Assembly: GCF_000184705.1 (NCBI RefSeq)
Contig: NC_014831.1
Span: forward strand, 2,542,001-2,606,000
DNA length: 64,000 nt
DNA from: Thermaerobacter marianensis DSM 12885
GTDB taxonomy: Bacteria; Bacillota; Sulfobacillia; Thermaerobacterales; Thermaerobacteraceae
Reading direction: 5' to 3'
Positions within the stretch are counted from its first letter, which is position 1, and each line of letters opens with the position of its first letter. Shown here piece by piece: positions 53,837 through 63,865 of this stretch. The notes under the pieces were generated by a model. It was not told the origin of the DNA. It made no database searches and saw nothing but the letters and a program-made list of their open reading frames with translations. The position numbers were made by a program, and so were the translations under genes.

Positions 53837-56583
53837 TGCGCCGCGGCGAAAGCAACTGGCGCACGACAACGCATCCCTGGGGCGGAAGGGTGAGGCCGTT
53901 GCAGACTGGCGGACCGAGCGAACCCATCTTGACCGTGCCGGACGAACTGGCGGGCGTGGAGCCCGTCGCCCTGACGGGCAACTTCTGGGTCTCGCTGCCC
54001 GACCTCGACCCCGCCACCGGCGCAGCGCGCTCCATAGGCGTGCTGAGCGAGGCGGCCCGGGCGCTGATCGAGTTCGCCGGAGCGCCGGAGGCCGTCCAGC
54101 GGGACGAAACCAGGGACGACAAGGCTTCCGGCGTGACCGGGGGAGGCGACCCACCCCCGGGGCGAGCCGACGCGGGCTCCGAACCGGCGGCGGGGCCGCT
54201 GCTGGTGCCGGTGGTGGAGTGGCAGGGCCGCCGGATCTGGCCGCCGCCGCAGGCCGCACCTCCGGCACCGCATCCTCCCGCTGCCGGCTCACCGGGTCGG
54301 GGGAACGGGCACGGCCCGCAACCCCCGGTCCACTACTTGGGGGGCTGGATCCCGCGCTGGTTCATCGTGCTGCCGGGGCCGCCGGGTCTGGGCCTTGAGC
54401 TGACCTGGCTCGCCCCGGTCGACCAGCGGGGCTTCGCCTTCTACGCCCGCCTGCTGCCGCGCCCGGTGCCCGCCCCGGCCCCGCTCACCCCGCCCCACCG
54501 CGGCGCCGGGGAGCAGCAGCTCCCAACGTTCACCGGGGGCCCGGCAGCCCACGACCCGCCGTGCCCTGCCGGCGTCCCCTTGCAGCCCGTCGGGGCGGCC
54601 CCCCTGCCCGCGGGGCTGCGGCTCGGCCTGCTGGTTCGTCCCGGGGCGGTGTTCCGGACGGTGTACCACCGGCGACGGCTGTCCGGCCATTCGGTGCCTT
54701 ATCCCCACCGGTGGACCCGCTCCCTGGTCTGGGAGGCGCCGGGGACGGTCCCCGCCGGCGCCCTGGCGCTCCGATCCGCCACGGGGGACGAACCGGCCCC
54801 CACCGGGGAGCCGGGGGAGTGGGTCTTCTGGTCCGGGCCGGGGCGCGGAGAACTGATCGTGTACGGCGGCGTGGCGCCCGAGGGTGACGGCGCCGCCACC
54901 ACCGCCGTTCATCTGGCCCGGGTGGGATGGTCCACGCTGCTCGGCCGCACCCTGGGCTGGCTCGGCGAGCGGGACCCCTTCCGGCCCCTCCAGACCCCGC
55001 ACGATGCGCCGTCCACCCCACCCGTGACGCGGCACCGGGGCGTCGACCGGGACGAAACGGGGCAGCCCTCCGGTTGGGCCGCGTCGCCCCGGGCGGCCGC
55101 TGCGGCCCCGCCGGCCCCTTTCGCACGGCCAGCGCCCCCTGATCCCGCCGCACCGCAGGTGCCGGTGCGGCCGGTCCCCGCGGTGCCGGCGGCGACGCCG
55201 TACGATCCGGCCTCGCCGGGCCCAGCCCCCAGCCCCGGCCGCCCGCCCGGGAGGGACGCTACCGCCGTCCCGGCCGCTCCCCTGCGGCTGGCGGGCCTGG
55301 CCCGCGCCGTGGCCGCGGGCCTGCTCACCCCGCCCGAAGCCCGGGGCCTGGAGGAGCGCCTGCGCCGCAACCTCTGGTTCTGCGTGTTCTTCGCCCACGG
55401 CCGCACCCTGGACGGGGACCGCTGGGTCCACCTGACCTCCCGCAGCCCCCGCTACTACGTCAGCGGGGCGCACTGGACGCGGGACAGCCTGCTCTGGGCC
55501 TTTCCCGCGGTGCTGGCGGCGGACCCCTGGCTGGCCCGGGATCTCCTGGTGGCGGCCTTCGCCCGCTACACCCGCTACCCCGGCGAGCACAGCCAGTACC
55601 TGGACGGGACGGTGCTGTACCCGGGGTGGGAGCTGGACCAGGCGGCCGCATGGCCCCTGAGCCTGGCCCGTTACCTGAAGGCCACCGGCGACGGCTCCAT
55701 CCTGGACGAACCCGCCGTCACCCGAGGGCTCGTCGCCGCCCTGGATGCGGCCGAGGCCCGGCGCGACCCGCGGACGGGGCTGGTGGCCACCTTCCTCCTG
55801 CCGTCGGACGACCCGGCGCAACAACCCTTCGTCACGTACGACAACGCCCTGTACGCCCAGGCCCTGGACGAACTGGCCCAGGCGCTGGCGCGGTTGGCGC
55901 CGGACCAGCCCGGCCGGCCGGATGCACCTGCCGCCGGCCGCGGAGCGGCGTGCTCCCCGCCGCCGGCCCGGGCACCTCGCCCACCGCAGGCCGGGGCCGG
56001 CCGTGCCGCCCGGCCGGGGCCGTGGCTGGACCCGGGCTGGCTTGAGGAACGGGCCCGGATCACCCGGCAGGCCGTCTTGGCCCACTGCGTCGTCCCGGGC
56101 CCCTGGGGACCCCAGTTCGCCTGGGCGGTGGCCGGGCCCGGCGGCGCCGGGGCCGTGCTCTACGACGAACCCCCGGGCACGCTGGAGCTGCTGGGCCCGT
56201 ACGGTTTCGCCCGGCGCCGGTCCGGGGACGGGGTGGACGTCGAAACGGTCTACGCCAACACGGTGCGGTGGATCTACTCCGCCCACAACCCCTACGGCCC
56301 GCCGCCGGGCCCGTTCAGCACGCCCACGTGCCCCCATGCCCGCCATCCGTGGCTGCTCAGCGTGGCCGCCGGACTGCTGGCAGGCCGGCGAGCGTACCTG
56401 GCGTGGCTGGCCCGGGCGCCCATGGACAGCGGTTTTGCCTGTGAAACCGTGGATGCCGCAACGGGCAGGGTGCGCACGGGCCCGGCGTTCGCGACCTGTG
56501 CCGGGTTCGTCACCTGGGCGGCGCTGGTGGCCCTGGAGTCCCTGGGCAGGGAGGCCGAGCCGCCATCCAGCTCAAGCCCGTAG
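53836..56583 (+). CDS. Large glycosidase-like protein with (alpha/alpha)6 barrel
   Basis: The C-terminal domain (about 490-915) has a six-hairpin glycosidase look: LRRNLWFCVFFAHGRTLDGD, then YYVSGAHWTRDSLLWAFPAV, HSQYLDGTVLYPGWELDQAA and PFVTYDNALYAQALDELAQA. The RDS and DNA stretches recall GH125 and debranching enzymes, but I cannot assign a specific family. The N-terminal 400 residues contain beta-rich blocks (WIPRWFIVLPGPPGLGLELT, LRLGLLVRPGAVFRTVYHRR) interrupted by Pro-rich linkers. The ATG at 53836 overlaps the upstream stop (TGATG); later starts near 53895 are possible. Four GGACGAACC-type copies lie within it. No signal peptide is seen. Confidence 0.7.
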   Translation: MRRGESNWRTTTHPWGGRVRPLQTGGPSEPILTVPDELAGVEPVALTGNFWVSLPDLDPATGAARSIGVLSEAARALIEFAGAPEAVQRDETRDDKASGVTGGGDPPPGRADAGSEPAAGPLLVPVVEWQGRRIWPPPQAAPPAPHPPAAGSPGRGNGHGPQPPVHYLGGWIPRWFIVLPGPPGLGLELTWLAPVDQRGFAFYARLLPRPVPAPAPLTPPHRGAGEQQLPTFTGGPAAHDPPCPAGVPLQPVGAAPLPAGLRLGLLVRPGAVFRTVYHRRRLSGHSVPYPHRWTRSLVWEAPGTVPAGALALRSATGDEPAPTGEPGEWVFWSGPGRGELIVYGGVAPEGDGAATTAVHLARVGWSTLLGRTLGWLGERDPFRPLQTPHDAPSTPPVTRHRGVDRDETGQPSGWAASPRAAAAAPPAPFARPAPPDPAAPQVPVRPVPAVPAATPYDPASPGPAPSPGRPPGRDATAVPAAPLRLAGLARAVAAGLLTPPEARGLEERLRRNLWFCVFFAHGRTLDGDRWVHLTSRSPRYYVSGAHWTRDSLLWAFPAVLAADPWLARDLLVAAFARYTRYPGEHSQYLDGTVLYPGWELDQAAAWPLSLARYLKATGDGSILDEPAVTRGLVAALDAAEARRDPRTGLVATFLLPSDDPAQQPFVTYDNALYAQALDELAQALARLAPDQPGRPDAPAAGRGAACSPPPARAPRPPQAGAGRAARPGPWLDPGWLEERARITRQAVLAHCVVPGPWGPQFAWAVAGPGGAGAVLYDEPPGTLELLGPYGFARRRSGDGVDVETVYANTVRWIYSAHNPYGPPPGPFSTPTCPHARHPWLLSVAAGLLAGRRAYLAWLARAPMDSGFACETVDAATGRVRTGPAFATCAGFVTWAALVALESLGREAEPPSSSSP

Positions 56584-56637
56584 CAGGTCCGCGGCCCGCT
56601 CCGCGGAACACTCCCCCCGGAAGGGAGGAACCGCGCC

Positions 56638-57534
56638 GTGAACGGTGCCATGAACCTCGATTCCGGCCGGCCCCACCGGGGGGAACCGGACCCCGCTGCG
56701 CCGGCGTCCGGCGGGCCCGGGCCTGTGGGAGGAACCGGATCCGCATCTCCGCCGGCGGAGAACCGCCCGGCGGCCGGGGAGGCCGCCCCCGCTGCCGGGG
56801 GAGAGGAACCCGCGGTGGCCGCCGAGCCGCAGCCCGTGGACGTCCTGGTGATCGGCGCCCACCCCGATGACGCGGAGATCGGCATGGGCGGCACCCTGGT
56901 GAAACTCCACCGCCTGGGTTACCGCATCGGGGTGATCGACCTGACCCGGGGCGAGCTGGGCAGCAAGGGAACCCCCGAGCGGCGGGCCCAGGAAGCGGCC
57001 GCCGCCGCCCGGGTGTACGGCGCCCGGTTCCGGCTCAATCTCAACCTGGGGGACAACCGCGTGGAAGACTCGCCCGCCCTGGGACGCAAGGTCGCCGCCC
57101 TGATCCGCCGCTGCCGGCCGCGGCTGGTCTTCACCCACCACGGCGACGACCGCCACCCCGACCACCGGGGGGCGTCCTCCCTGGTCCGGCGGGCGGTGTT
57201 CCAGGCGGCCCTGCGGAACCTGGATCTGGGCGAGCCCTACCACCTGGTGGATGCGTTGCTGTTCTTCCCCGTCAACGAGTGGGTCGAACCCCGCTTCGTC
57301 GTCGACGTCACCGAGACCTTCGCAGGCAAGCTGGAGGCGATGCGCGCCTTCGCCAGCCAGTTCGTCGAGCCGACGGCTCCCATCGACCACAAGTACTTCG
57401 GCGTCGAAGACTACCTGGAGGCCGCGGTGGTCCGGGCGCGGCACTACGGGTTGCGCATCGGCGTCCGGTACGGGGAGGCGTTCGTGGCCGACGCGGTGCC
57501 CGTGGCCGACCCGGTGGCCGCCTTCCGCCGCTAG
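56638..57534 (+). CDS. bshB1: PIG-L family deacetylase, BshB1-like (bacillithiol biosynthesis)
   Basis: BshB1 removes the acetyl group from GlcNAc-malate in bacillithiol synthesis. The zinc site is VLVIGAHPDDAEIGMGGTL and HHGDDRHPDHRGASSLVRRA. BshB1-type features are DLTRGELGSKGTPERRAQEA, PIDHKYFGVEDYLEAA and GVRYGEAFVADAVPV near the end. A low-complexity leader of about 60 residues precedes the fold. The GTG at 56638 follows GGAGG nine bases upstream. The window lacks bshA and bshC, so related PIG-L deacetylases with other sugar substrates remain possible. Confidence 0.85.
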   Translation: MNGAMNLDSGRPHRGEPDPAAPASGGPGPVGGTGSASPPAENRPAAGEAAPAAGGEEPAVAAEPQPVDVLVIGAHPDDAEIGMGGTLVKLHRLGYRIGVIDLTRGELGSKGTPERRAQEAAAAARVYGARFRLNLNLGDNRVEDSPALGRKVAALIRRCRPRLVFTHHGDDRHPDHRGASSLVRRAVFQAALRNLDLGEPYHLVDALLFFPVNEWVEPRFVVDVTETFAGKLEAMRAFASQFVEPTAPIDHKYFGVEDYLEAAVVRARHYGLRIGVRYGEAFVADAVPVADPVAAFRR

Positions 57535-57628
57535 GGCCGACAGGGCCCAAGGGATGCCGGCACCGGCCCGGAGGTCGACGCCGCCAGGGCGGCAACAGGA
57601 GGCATCCAGGTCCAGGCCGGCCCCGGCG

Positions 57629-57961
57629 TTACGGGCTCGGCCGGTGGCGCGGGCGGGCAGGGGGTAGCGGTGGACGGGCCGAACCGGGCCCGCGGCCCGG
57701 CCTGTTGCCCTGTCCCGCCGCCGGCCGGGCCATCCCCATGGCGCGCAACAGGCCAAGTTCCGCCGCCTGCAGCCGCCGCACCATGGCGATGGGCGTGATC
57801 CCTTCTTCCCGGGCCAGCTCGGCAATGGAGCGGGGCGGGCTGCCGTCCAGTCCCCAGCGCCGGGTAAGCAGCCGGGCGTCGTCGGGGGCGAGCCGGTGCA
57901 GGCCCTGCCGGACCCATTCGACCCCGCCCAGGTTGGCGAAACTTCCGAGATGGACGAACAC
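57629..57961 (-). CDS. Sigma-70 region-4-like small protein
   Basis: This predicted 110-residue protein carries a single helix-turn-helix block: EWVRQGLHRLAPDDARLLTR then SIAELAREEGITPIAMVRRL, which matches sigma-70 region 4. Regions 2 and 3 are absent. It may act as half of a split sigma factor, an anti-sigma-like competitor or a specific regulator. The GTG at 57961 follows GGGGAGGGAAAGACG. The C-terminus is Pro/Arg-rich. It is divergent from nhaA. A one-mismatch copy of the GGACGAACC repeat overlaps its start. Confidence 0.65.
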   Translation of the reverse strand: MFVHLGSFANLGGVEWVRQGLHRLAPDDARLLTRRWGLDGSPPRSIAELAREEGITPIAMVRRLQAAELGLLRAMGMARPAAGQGNRPGRGPGSARPPLPPARPRHRPSP

Positions 57962-58287
57962 CGTCTTTCCCTCCCCATGCCATACATGCCGCGGCGGTCC
58001 GGGGCGTGTTGGGCATGCGTCCCGCCCGGGCAAAAGGGGATCGGGCTTGTGCGGCATAGATTTCTGAAGAAATATGAAGAAACACCGAGATAACGAAGCC
58101 TTGCGCCATCCCACTCTGGGCGGACGGATCAGGCTGGCCACCATCGTTTCCTTCAGGTATCCTTAGCTTGGTCCCCTTCAAGGTTCCAGTCTCTTGCGTG
58201 GTGCCCCTGGCCAAGAGGCGCTGGGTTGTGCCGTCCTTCTGCCAACGTCGGGGGCGCCCGATTCCCGGATACAGGAGGTGGGACACG
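57962..58287. other. Divergent intergenic region before nhaA
   Basis: This 326-base region is AT-richer at 58055-58100, where TGAAGAAA occurs twice in tandem. The last 130 bases could form a structured leader for nhaA, but I recognise no riboswitch consensus. No gene was seen. Confidence 0.4.
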
Positions 58288-59556
58288 GTGACGGGAGGGG
58301 CGAACCGCGTCCGCCCGGTGGTAGCGGGTCGATGGCAGGAGTTCCTGGCCAGCGAGGCAGGAGCCGGGCTGCTGCTGATCGTCAGCGCTCTGGTGGCCAT
58401 GGTGTGGGCCAATTCCCCAGCCTACGGGACCTATCAGCATCTGAAGGAGCTGCCCATTGCCGTGGCGGTGGGGCCAGCGGTGCTGGAGATGTCCCTGGCC
58501 GAGTGGGTCAAGCACGGCCTCATGTCCGTGTTCTTCCTGGTCGTGGGCCTCGAGATCAAACGGGAACTCCTGGCCGGGGAGCTGGCCGATCGGCGCCGCG
58601 CGGTCCTGGCGGTGGTCGCCGCCGCCGGCGGCATGGTGGCACCGGCCATCATCTACAACCTGCTGAACGCCGGCGGACCCGGCGCGCCGGGTTGGGGCAT
58701 TCCCATGGCGACGGACATCGCCTTTGCGCTGGGCGTCCTGAGCCTGCTGGGGTCCCGGGTGCCCTTGGGGCTCAAGGTGTTCTTGACCGCCGTGGCCATC
58801 GTGGACGACCTGGGCGCCGTGCTGGTCATCGCCCTGTTCTACAGCGGGGGCCTGCAGGCGGGACCCCTGCTCCTGATGGCGGCGGCCCTGGCCGCGGCGC
58901 TGGTCTACGGCACGGTGGCTCGCGGCCGTCGGCTGGGGATCTACCTCGGTTTGGGCCTGGTGGCGTGGTACGGCTCGCTGCGCGGGGGCATCAGTCCCTC
59001 GGTGGCCGCCGTGCTCCTGGCCTTCACCGTGCCCATGGGATCGCCGGAACGTCGCTCGGAGGCCGGCGACGGCGCCCACAGCGGGGCCGGTCACCGGGCC
59101 GCCGGCGGGGCCGGTGACGGGGCCGGCGGCGAGGGGGAACCCAGCCCGCTGCACCGCCTGGAACACCTCCTCAGCCCCTGGGTGACTTACGGCATCCTGC
59201 CCCTGTTTGCCCTGCTCACCGCCGGGGTGTCCCTGAAGGCGGCCGCCCTCACCCGGGTCACCACCGGTGCGTTCCTGGGTCTTTTGCTGGGCAAACCTAT
59301 CGGACTTCTGGGGTCGAGCTGGCTGGCCGTCCGCCTGGGGTGGGCGTCCCTGCCCGCCGGCACCGGCTGGGCCGCCATGGCCGGCGCCGGCCTGCTGGCC
59401 GGCATCGGCTTCACCATGTCCCTGTTCATCGCGGGCCTGGCCTTCGACGGGACACCCTACCTGGATCAGGCCAAGATCGGCGTGCTGTCCGCGTCCACCG
59501 TGGCCGGCCTGGCGGGACTGGGTGTATTGGGGCTCACCACGTCCGCACGCCGGTAA
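58288..59556 (+). CDS. nhaA: Na+/H+ antiporter NhaA
   Basis: NhaA exchanges cytoplasmic Na+ for H+ in the membrane. Signatures are VFFLVVGLEIKRELLAGELA, the ion-binding aspartates in AIVDDLGAVLVIALFYSGG, and GWGIPMATDIAFALGVLSLL. The final helices include GAGLLAGIGFTMSLFIAGLA. About 38 Gly/Ala/His-rich residues (about 251-288) are inserted in a loop between helices. The GTG at 58288 lies in a strong context (CAGGAGGTGG). It is followed 63 bases later by a second cation antiporter on the same strand, which suggests a pH and sodium homeostasis pair. Confidence 0.95.
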   Translation: MTGGANRVRPVVAGRWQEFLASEAGAGLLLIVSALVAMVWANSPAYGTYQHLKELPIAVAVGPAVLEMSLAEWVKHGLMSVFFLVVGLEIKRELLAGELADRRRAVLAVVAAAGGMVAPAIIYNLLNAGGPGAPGWGIPMATDIAFALGVLSLLGSRVPLGLKVFLTAVAIVDDLGAVLVIALFYSGGLQAGPLLLMAAALAAALVYGTVARGRRLGIYLGLGLVAWYGSLRGGISPSVAAVLLAFTVPMGSPERRSEAGDGAHSGAGHRAAGGAGDGAGGEGEPSPLHRLEHLLSPWVTYGILPLFALLTAGVSLKAAALTRVTTGAFLGLLLGKPIGLLGSSWLAVRLGWASLPAGTGWAAMAGAGLLAGIGFTMSLFIAGLAFDGTPYLDQAKIGVLSASTVAGLAGLGVLGLTTSARR

Positions 59557-59619
59557 CGATAGAGGGGCGGCAGGCCCCACCGCACCGGACCGTAGGGGCC
59601 CCGAGGGGGTGGTGGCATC

Positions 59620-61113
59620 ATTGACATCCTGACCCTGTCCCTGCTGGGTTTGGGCGTCGCCCTGCTGCTGGGGGTCGCATTGACCTGGCTGGCCGACCGG
59701 GTCGCCTTACCCGCCCTGGTCCTGTTTTTGGGCCTGGGCATGCTGGTGGGCAGCGACGGCCTGGGCTGGATCGACTTCGACAACGCCCGGCTGGCCCAGC
59801 AGGTGGGAACGGTCGCCCTTGCCCTGATCCTGTTCGAGGGCGGCCTGGCCTCGCGCTGGGCGGAGCTGCGGCCCGTCCTGGCTCCGGGACTGGCCCTGGC
59901 GACCGCCGGGGTGGCGATCTCCGCTGCCGTGGTGGGCGGCGTGGCCGCCCTGCTGCCGGGGCTGGATCTGGCCCACGGGCTGCTCATCGGCGCCATCGTC
60001 GGGTCCACCGACGCCGCGGCCGTCTTCGCCATCCTGCGCCGGACGCCGCTGCCCCGCAAACTGGCCGCCACCCTGGAGCTGGAGTCGGGGACCAACGACC
60101 CTGTGGCCATCTTTCTCACGGACTTGTTCGTCCGCATGGTGATCGAACCGGTCACCCCGCTGGAGGGAGCGGAACTGCTCCTGCGCCAGTTGGGGTTCGG
60201 TGCCGTGGCAGGGTGGGTGGCGGGGCGCGCCGGGGCCGCCGCCATGAACCGCCTGTCCGCCGACTCCAGTTATCCCTACATGCTGCTGAGCACGGGCGTC
60301 GCCCTGACCGCCTTCGGCGCCGCCGCGGTCCCGGGCGGCAGCGGGTTTCTGGCGGTCTACCTGGCCGGGCTGCTGGTCAGCCGCCATGCCCCCGTGTACC
60401 GGCTGACGGTGGTCCGCTTCCACGAGGGGCTCAGCTGGGTGGCCCAGGTGGGCATGTTCGTCCTGCTGGGGCTCCTGGTCTTTCCTAGCCAGTTGCCCTC
60501 GGTGGCCGGTGGCGCCCTGGCCATCACGGCGGCGCTGATGCTGGTGGCCCGGCCCCTGGCCATCTGGATCTGCACCCTGCCCTGGCCCTTCCGCTGGCAG
60601 GAGCGGCTGTTTCTGGGCTGGGCCGGCCTGCGCGGCGCCGTGCCCATCGTGCTGGCCACGGTGCCCCTGGCCGCAGGGGTCGAACGCAGTTGGTTCCTCT
60701 TTCACGTGGTCTTCTTCGTGGTGCTCGCGTCGGTGGCCGTGCAGGGCACCACCCTGGCGCCTCTGGCGCGGTGGCTGGGCCTGACGGCACCCGGTGCGGC
60801 ACCGGCAGAACCCCGGCTGGAGCTGGCCCCGGTGGGTCGCCCGCCCGTGGGCCTGATCCACGTGCAGGTGTCGGAGGGTTCGCCCGCTGCGGGGCGCAGC
60901 CTGGCGCAGGTCAACCTGCCCCCGGGTGCGACGGTGACCATGCTGCTGCGGGACGGGCAGGTGATCCCGCCCCGGGGCCGGACGGTGCTCCATCCCGGGG
61001 ACAGCCTCTACGTGCTGGTCCAGCAGCGGGACGTGGAGCCGGTGGTGGCGCTGCTCACGGGGACGGGGAACGGGAACGATGCGTCCGGGCCGGCCGCCGC
61101 ATCTCCCCGGTGA
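59620..61113 (+). CDS. CPA1-family K+ (or Na+)/H+ antiporter with TrkA_C domain (NhaP2/CvrA-like)
   Basis: About twelve membrane helices span residues 1-400: PALVLFLGLGMLVGSDGLGW, LILFEGGLASRWAELRPVLA, GAIVGSTDAAAVFAILRRTP and LESGTNDPVAIFLTDLFVRM with the ND ion-binding pair. The C-terminal TrkA_C/RCK part (GLIHVQVSEGSPAAGRSLAQ onward) regulates such antiporters. No ATG, GTG or TTG lies between the in-frame stop at 59592 and the TTG at 59650, which is inside helix 1. An ATT at 59620 (or ATC at 59617) with GAGGGGG upstream is the likeliest true start. It follows nhaA by 63 bases. Confidence 0.85.
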   Translation: MDILTLSLLGLGVALLLGVALTWLADRVALPALVLFLGLGMLVGSDGLGWIDFDNARLAQQVGTVALALILFEGGLASRWAELRPVLAPGLALATAGVAISAAVVGGVAALLPGLDLAHGLLIGAIVGSTDAAAVFAILRRTPLPRKLAATLELESGTNDPVAIFLTDLFVRMVIEPVTPLEGAELLLRQLGFGAVAGWVAGRAGAAAMNRLSADSSYPYMLLSTGVALTAFGAAAVPGGSGFLAVYLAGLLVSRHAPVYRLTVVRFHEGLSWVAQVGMFVLLGLLVFPSQLPSVAGGALAITAALMLVARPLAIWICTLPWPFRWQERLFLGWAGLRGAVPIVLATVPLAAGVERSWFLFHVVFFVVLASVAVQGTTLAPLARWLGLTAPGAAPAEPRLELAPVGRPPVGLIHVQVSEGSPAAGRSLAQVNLPPGATVTMLLRDGQVIPPRGRTVLHPGDSLYVLVQQRDVEPVVALLTGTGNGNDASGPAAASPR

Positions 61114-61174
61114 CCGCCTCCCCCCGGCGGCGCCGTCCCTGGCGCTCGGCGCTCCCATTCCCCCGGCCTCGCAC

Positions 61175-63865
61175 CTAGCGGCCGCGTTCTTCCACCGCCG
61201 CCCGGCCCGCCGCCAGCCGGGCGATCAGCACCCGGAAGGGCGAGCAGCTGACGTAGTCCAGCCCCGCCCGGTGGCAGAAGGCGATGGAGGCGGGGTCGCC
61301 GCCGTGCTCGCCGCAGATCCCCACCTTGAGGTCGGGCCGCACCTTCCGGCCGTCGGCCACGGCGAGCTCGACCAGCCGGCCCACCCCGGAGGCGTCCAGG
61401 GAGACGAAGGGGTTCTCGGGCAGGATCTTCTCCGCCAGGTAGTGGTGGAGGAACTTGCCTTCGGCGTCGTCGCGGCTGAACCCGAAGGTGGTCTGGGTCA
61501 GGTCGTTGGTGCCGAAGGAGAAGAACTCGGCCACCTGCGCGATCTCGCCCGCCGTCAGGGCGGCCCGCGGCACCTCGATCATGGTGCCGATGCGCACGGC
61601 CAGGTCGAGCCCCGTCTCGGCCTCCACCTCCCGCCGCACCGCCTCGATGCGCTCCCGCAGGAAGGCCAGCTCCCGCACGTGGGCCACCAGCGGGATCATG
61701 ATCTCCGGCCGGGCGTCGATGCCCCGCCGGCGCAGGTTGGCCGTGGCCCGGAAGATGGCCCGGGCCTGCATCTCGTACACCTCGGGGAAGGTGATGCCCA
61801 GGCGGCAGCCGCGGTGGCCCAGCATGGGGTTCGCCTCGTGCAGCGCCCGCACCTTGCGCAAAAGCTCCCGCCGCTCCTCGAGGCGGGACGGGTCGGTGCC
61901 GGTGAGCTCCAGACGCGTCACCTCGACCAGGAGCTCCTCCAGGGACGGCAGGAACTCGTGGAGCGGCGGATCCAGCAGCCGGATGGTCACCGGCAACCCG
62001 GCCATGGCCTCCAGGATGGCCTCGAAGTCCGCCTGCTGCATGGCGGCCAGCTCGGCCAGGGCCGCCTCCCGCTCCTCCCGGGTCTCGGCCAGGATCATGC
62101 GCTGGACGGCGGGCAGCCGCTCGGGGCCCATGAACATGTGCTCGGTCCGGCAGAGGCCGATGCCCTCGGCGCCGAACTCCCGCGCCCGGCGGGCGTCTTC
62201 CGGCGTGTCGGCGTTGGCCAGCACCCCGAGCCGCCGCGCCTGGTCCGCCCACTCCAAGAGCTGCCGGAACTCGGGCGACAGCTCCGGTTCGACCAGCGGC
62301 ACCTCGCCGGCGAACACCCGCCCCGTGGCCCCGTCGATGGTGATCACGTCGCCCTTGCGGAAGACCCGGCCCCCCACCTGGAACTCCTCCCGCTCCAGGT
62401 CGATGCGCAGCGCCTCGCAGCCGCAAACCGCGGGCTTCCCCATGCCGCGGGCCACCACGGCCGCGTGGCTGGTCATGCCGCCGCGGCTGGTCAGGACGCC
62501 CTGGGCCGCCACGATGCCGTGGATGTCGTCGGGGGTGGTCTCGGGACGAACCAGGATCACCGCCTGGCCGTCCCGGCCCAGCCGTTCCGCCTCGTCGGCA
62601 TCGAAGACGGTGGCCCCCACGGCCGCCCCCGGCGAGGCGGGCAGCCCCTGGGCCAGCGGCTCGACCGCCGCGTTGGGGTCCACGTGCTTGTGCAGGAGGC
62701 GCGCCACCTGGTCCGGGTCGACCCGCAGCAGCGCCGTATCCCGGTCGATCAGGCCCTCCCGCACCATGTCGCAGGCGATGCGCACGGCGGCCGCCGCCGT
62801 CCGCTTGCCGCTGCGGGTCTGCAAGAGGAAGAGCCGGCCGCGATCGACGGTGAACTCGATGTCCTGCATGTCCCGGTAGTGGCGCTCCAGGCGCTCCGCC
62901 ACCTGCTCCAGCTGGCGGTAGAGCGCCGGCCGCTCCTCCTTCAGCCGGGCGATGGGCTCGGGCGTGCGGATGCCCGCCACCACGTCCTCGCCCTGGGCGT
63001 TGGGCAGGTACTCGCCGTAGAGCTCGCGGGCCCCCGTCGAGGGATTGCGGGTGAACATCACCCCGGTTCCCGAGTCCGGACCCGTGTTGCCGAAGACCAT
63101 GGCCTGGACGTTGACGCCGGTGCCCAGGTCGTCGGGGATCTTGTGGATGCGGCGGTAGACCTTGGCCCGCTCGTTGTTCCACGAGTCGAACACGGCCCGG
63201 ATGGCCAGCTCCAGCTGCGCCCGCGGGTCCTGGGGGAAGTCGCGACCGGCCTCCTGCCGGACGATCTCCTTGAAGGTCGCCACCAGCCGCTCCAGTTCCT
63301 CCGCCGGGAGCTCGTGGTCGAACCGGACGCCGCGCCGCTGCCGGGCGGCTTCCAGGGCGTGCTCGAAGCGGGCGGCCGGTACCCGCAGGACCACGTCGCC
63401 GAACATCTGGATCAGCCGCCGGTAGCAGTCGAAGGCGAACCGGGCGTCCCCCGTCTCCCGCGCCAGGCCCTGGACGGCCTCGTCGTTGAGGCCCAGGTTG
63501 AGGATGGTGTCCATCATGCCGGGCATGGACACGGGGGCGCCGGAGCGCACCGAGACCAGGAGGGGCCGAACGGGGTCTCCGAACCGACGGCCGATCTCCC
63601 GCTCCAGGCGCGCCAGCTGCTGCTCCACCTGCTCCATCAGGCCGGGCGGAAACGCCCCTCCGGCGGCCAGGTAGGCCTTGCAAGCCTCGGTGGTGATGGT
63701 GAAGCCCGGCGGGACGGGCAGGCCGATGCGGGTCATCTCGGCCAGGTTGGCGCCCTTGCCGCCCAGCAGGCTGCGGTCGGCACCCGACCCCTCGTCGAAG
63801 AAGTAGACCCACCGCCGCGGCGCCGCCTGGGAACGGGCCGCGCTCTCAGGGATCCCCGTGCTCAC
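61175..63865 (-). CDS. ppdK: Pyruvate, phosphate dikinase
   Basis: PPDK interconverts pyruvate, ATP and phosphate with phosphoenolpyruvate, AMP and pyrophosphate. The 896-residue length is standard with no insertions. The N-terminal ATP-grasp domain ([40 protein letters not shown]), the phosphohistidine domain ([20 protein letters not shown], His near 455) and the PEP/pyruvate TIM-barrel domain ([40 protein letters not shown]) are all intact. The GTG at 63865 overlaps the ppsR stop by four bases. The pair is translationally coupled, which fits regulation of PPDK by reversible phosphorylation. Confidence 0.98.
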   Translation of the reverse strand: MSTGIPESAARSQAAPRRWVYFFDEGSGADRSLLGGKGANLAEMTRIGLPVPPGFTITTEACKAYLAAGGAFPPGLMEQVEQQLARLEREIGRRFGDPVRPLLVSVRSGAPVSMPGMMDTILNLGLNDEAVQGLARETGDARFAFDCYRRLIQMFGDVVLRVPAARFEHALEAARQRRGVRFDHELPAEELERLVATFKEIVRQEAGRDFPQDPRAQLELAIRAVFDSWNNERAKVYRRIHKIPDDLGTGVNVQAMVFGNTGPDSGTGVMFTRNPSTGARELYGEYLPNAQGEDVVAGIRTPEPIARLKEERPALYRQLEQVAERLERHYRDMQDIEFTVDRGRLFLLQTRSGKRTAAAAVRIACDMVREGLIDRDTALLRVDPDQVARLLHKHVDPNAAVEPLAQGLPASPGAAVGATVFDADEAERLGRDGQAVILVRPETTPDDIHGIVAAQGVLTSRGGMTSHAAVVARGMGKPAVCGCEALRIDLEREEFQVGGRVFRKGDVITIDGATGRVFAGEVPLVEPELSPEFRQLLEWADQARRLGVLANADTPEDARRAREFGAEGIGLCRTEHMFMGPERLPAVQRMILAETREEREAALAELAAMQQADFEAILEAMAGLPVTIRLLDPPLHEFLPSLEELLVEVTRLELTGTDPSRLEERRELLRKVRALHEANPMLGHRGCRLGITFPEVYEMQARAIFRATANLRRRGIDARPEIMIPLVAHVRELAFLRERIEAVRREVEAETGLDLAVRIGTMIEVPRAALTAGEIAQVAEFFSFGTNDLTQTTFGFSRDDAEGKFLHHYLAEKILPENPFVSLDASGVGRLVELAVADGRKVRPDLKVGICGEHGGDPASIAFCHRAGLDYVSCSPFRVLIARLAAGRAAVEERGR

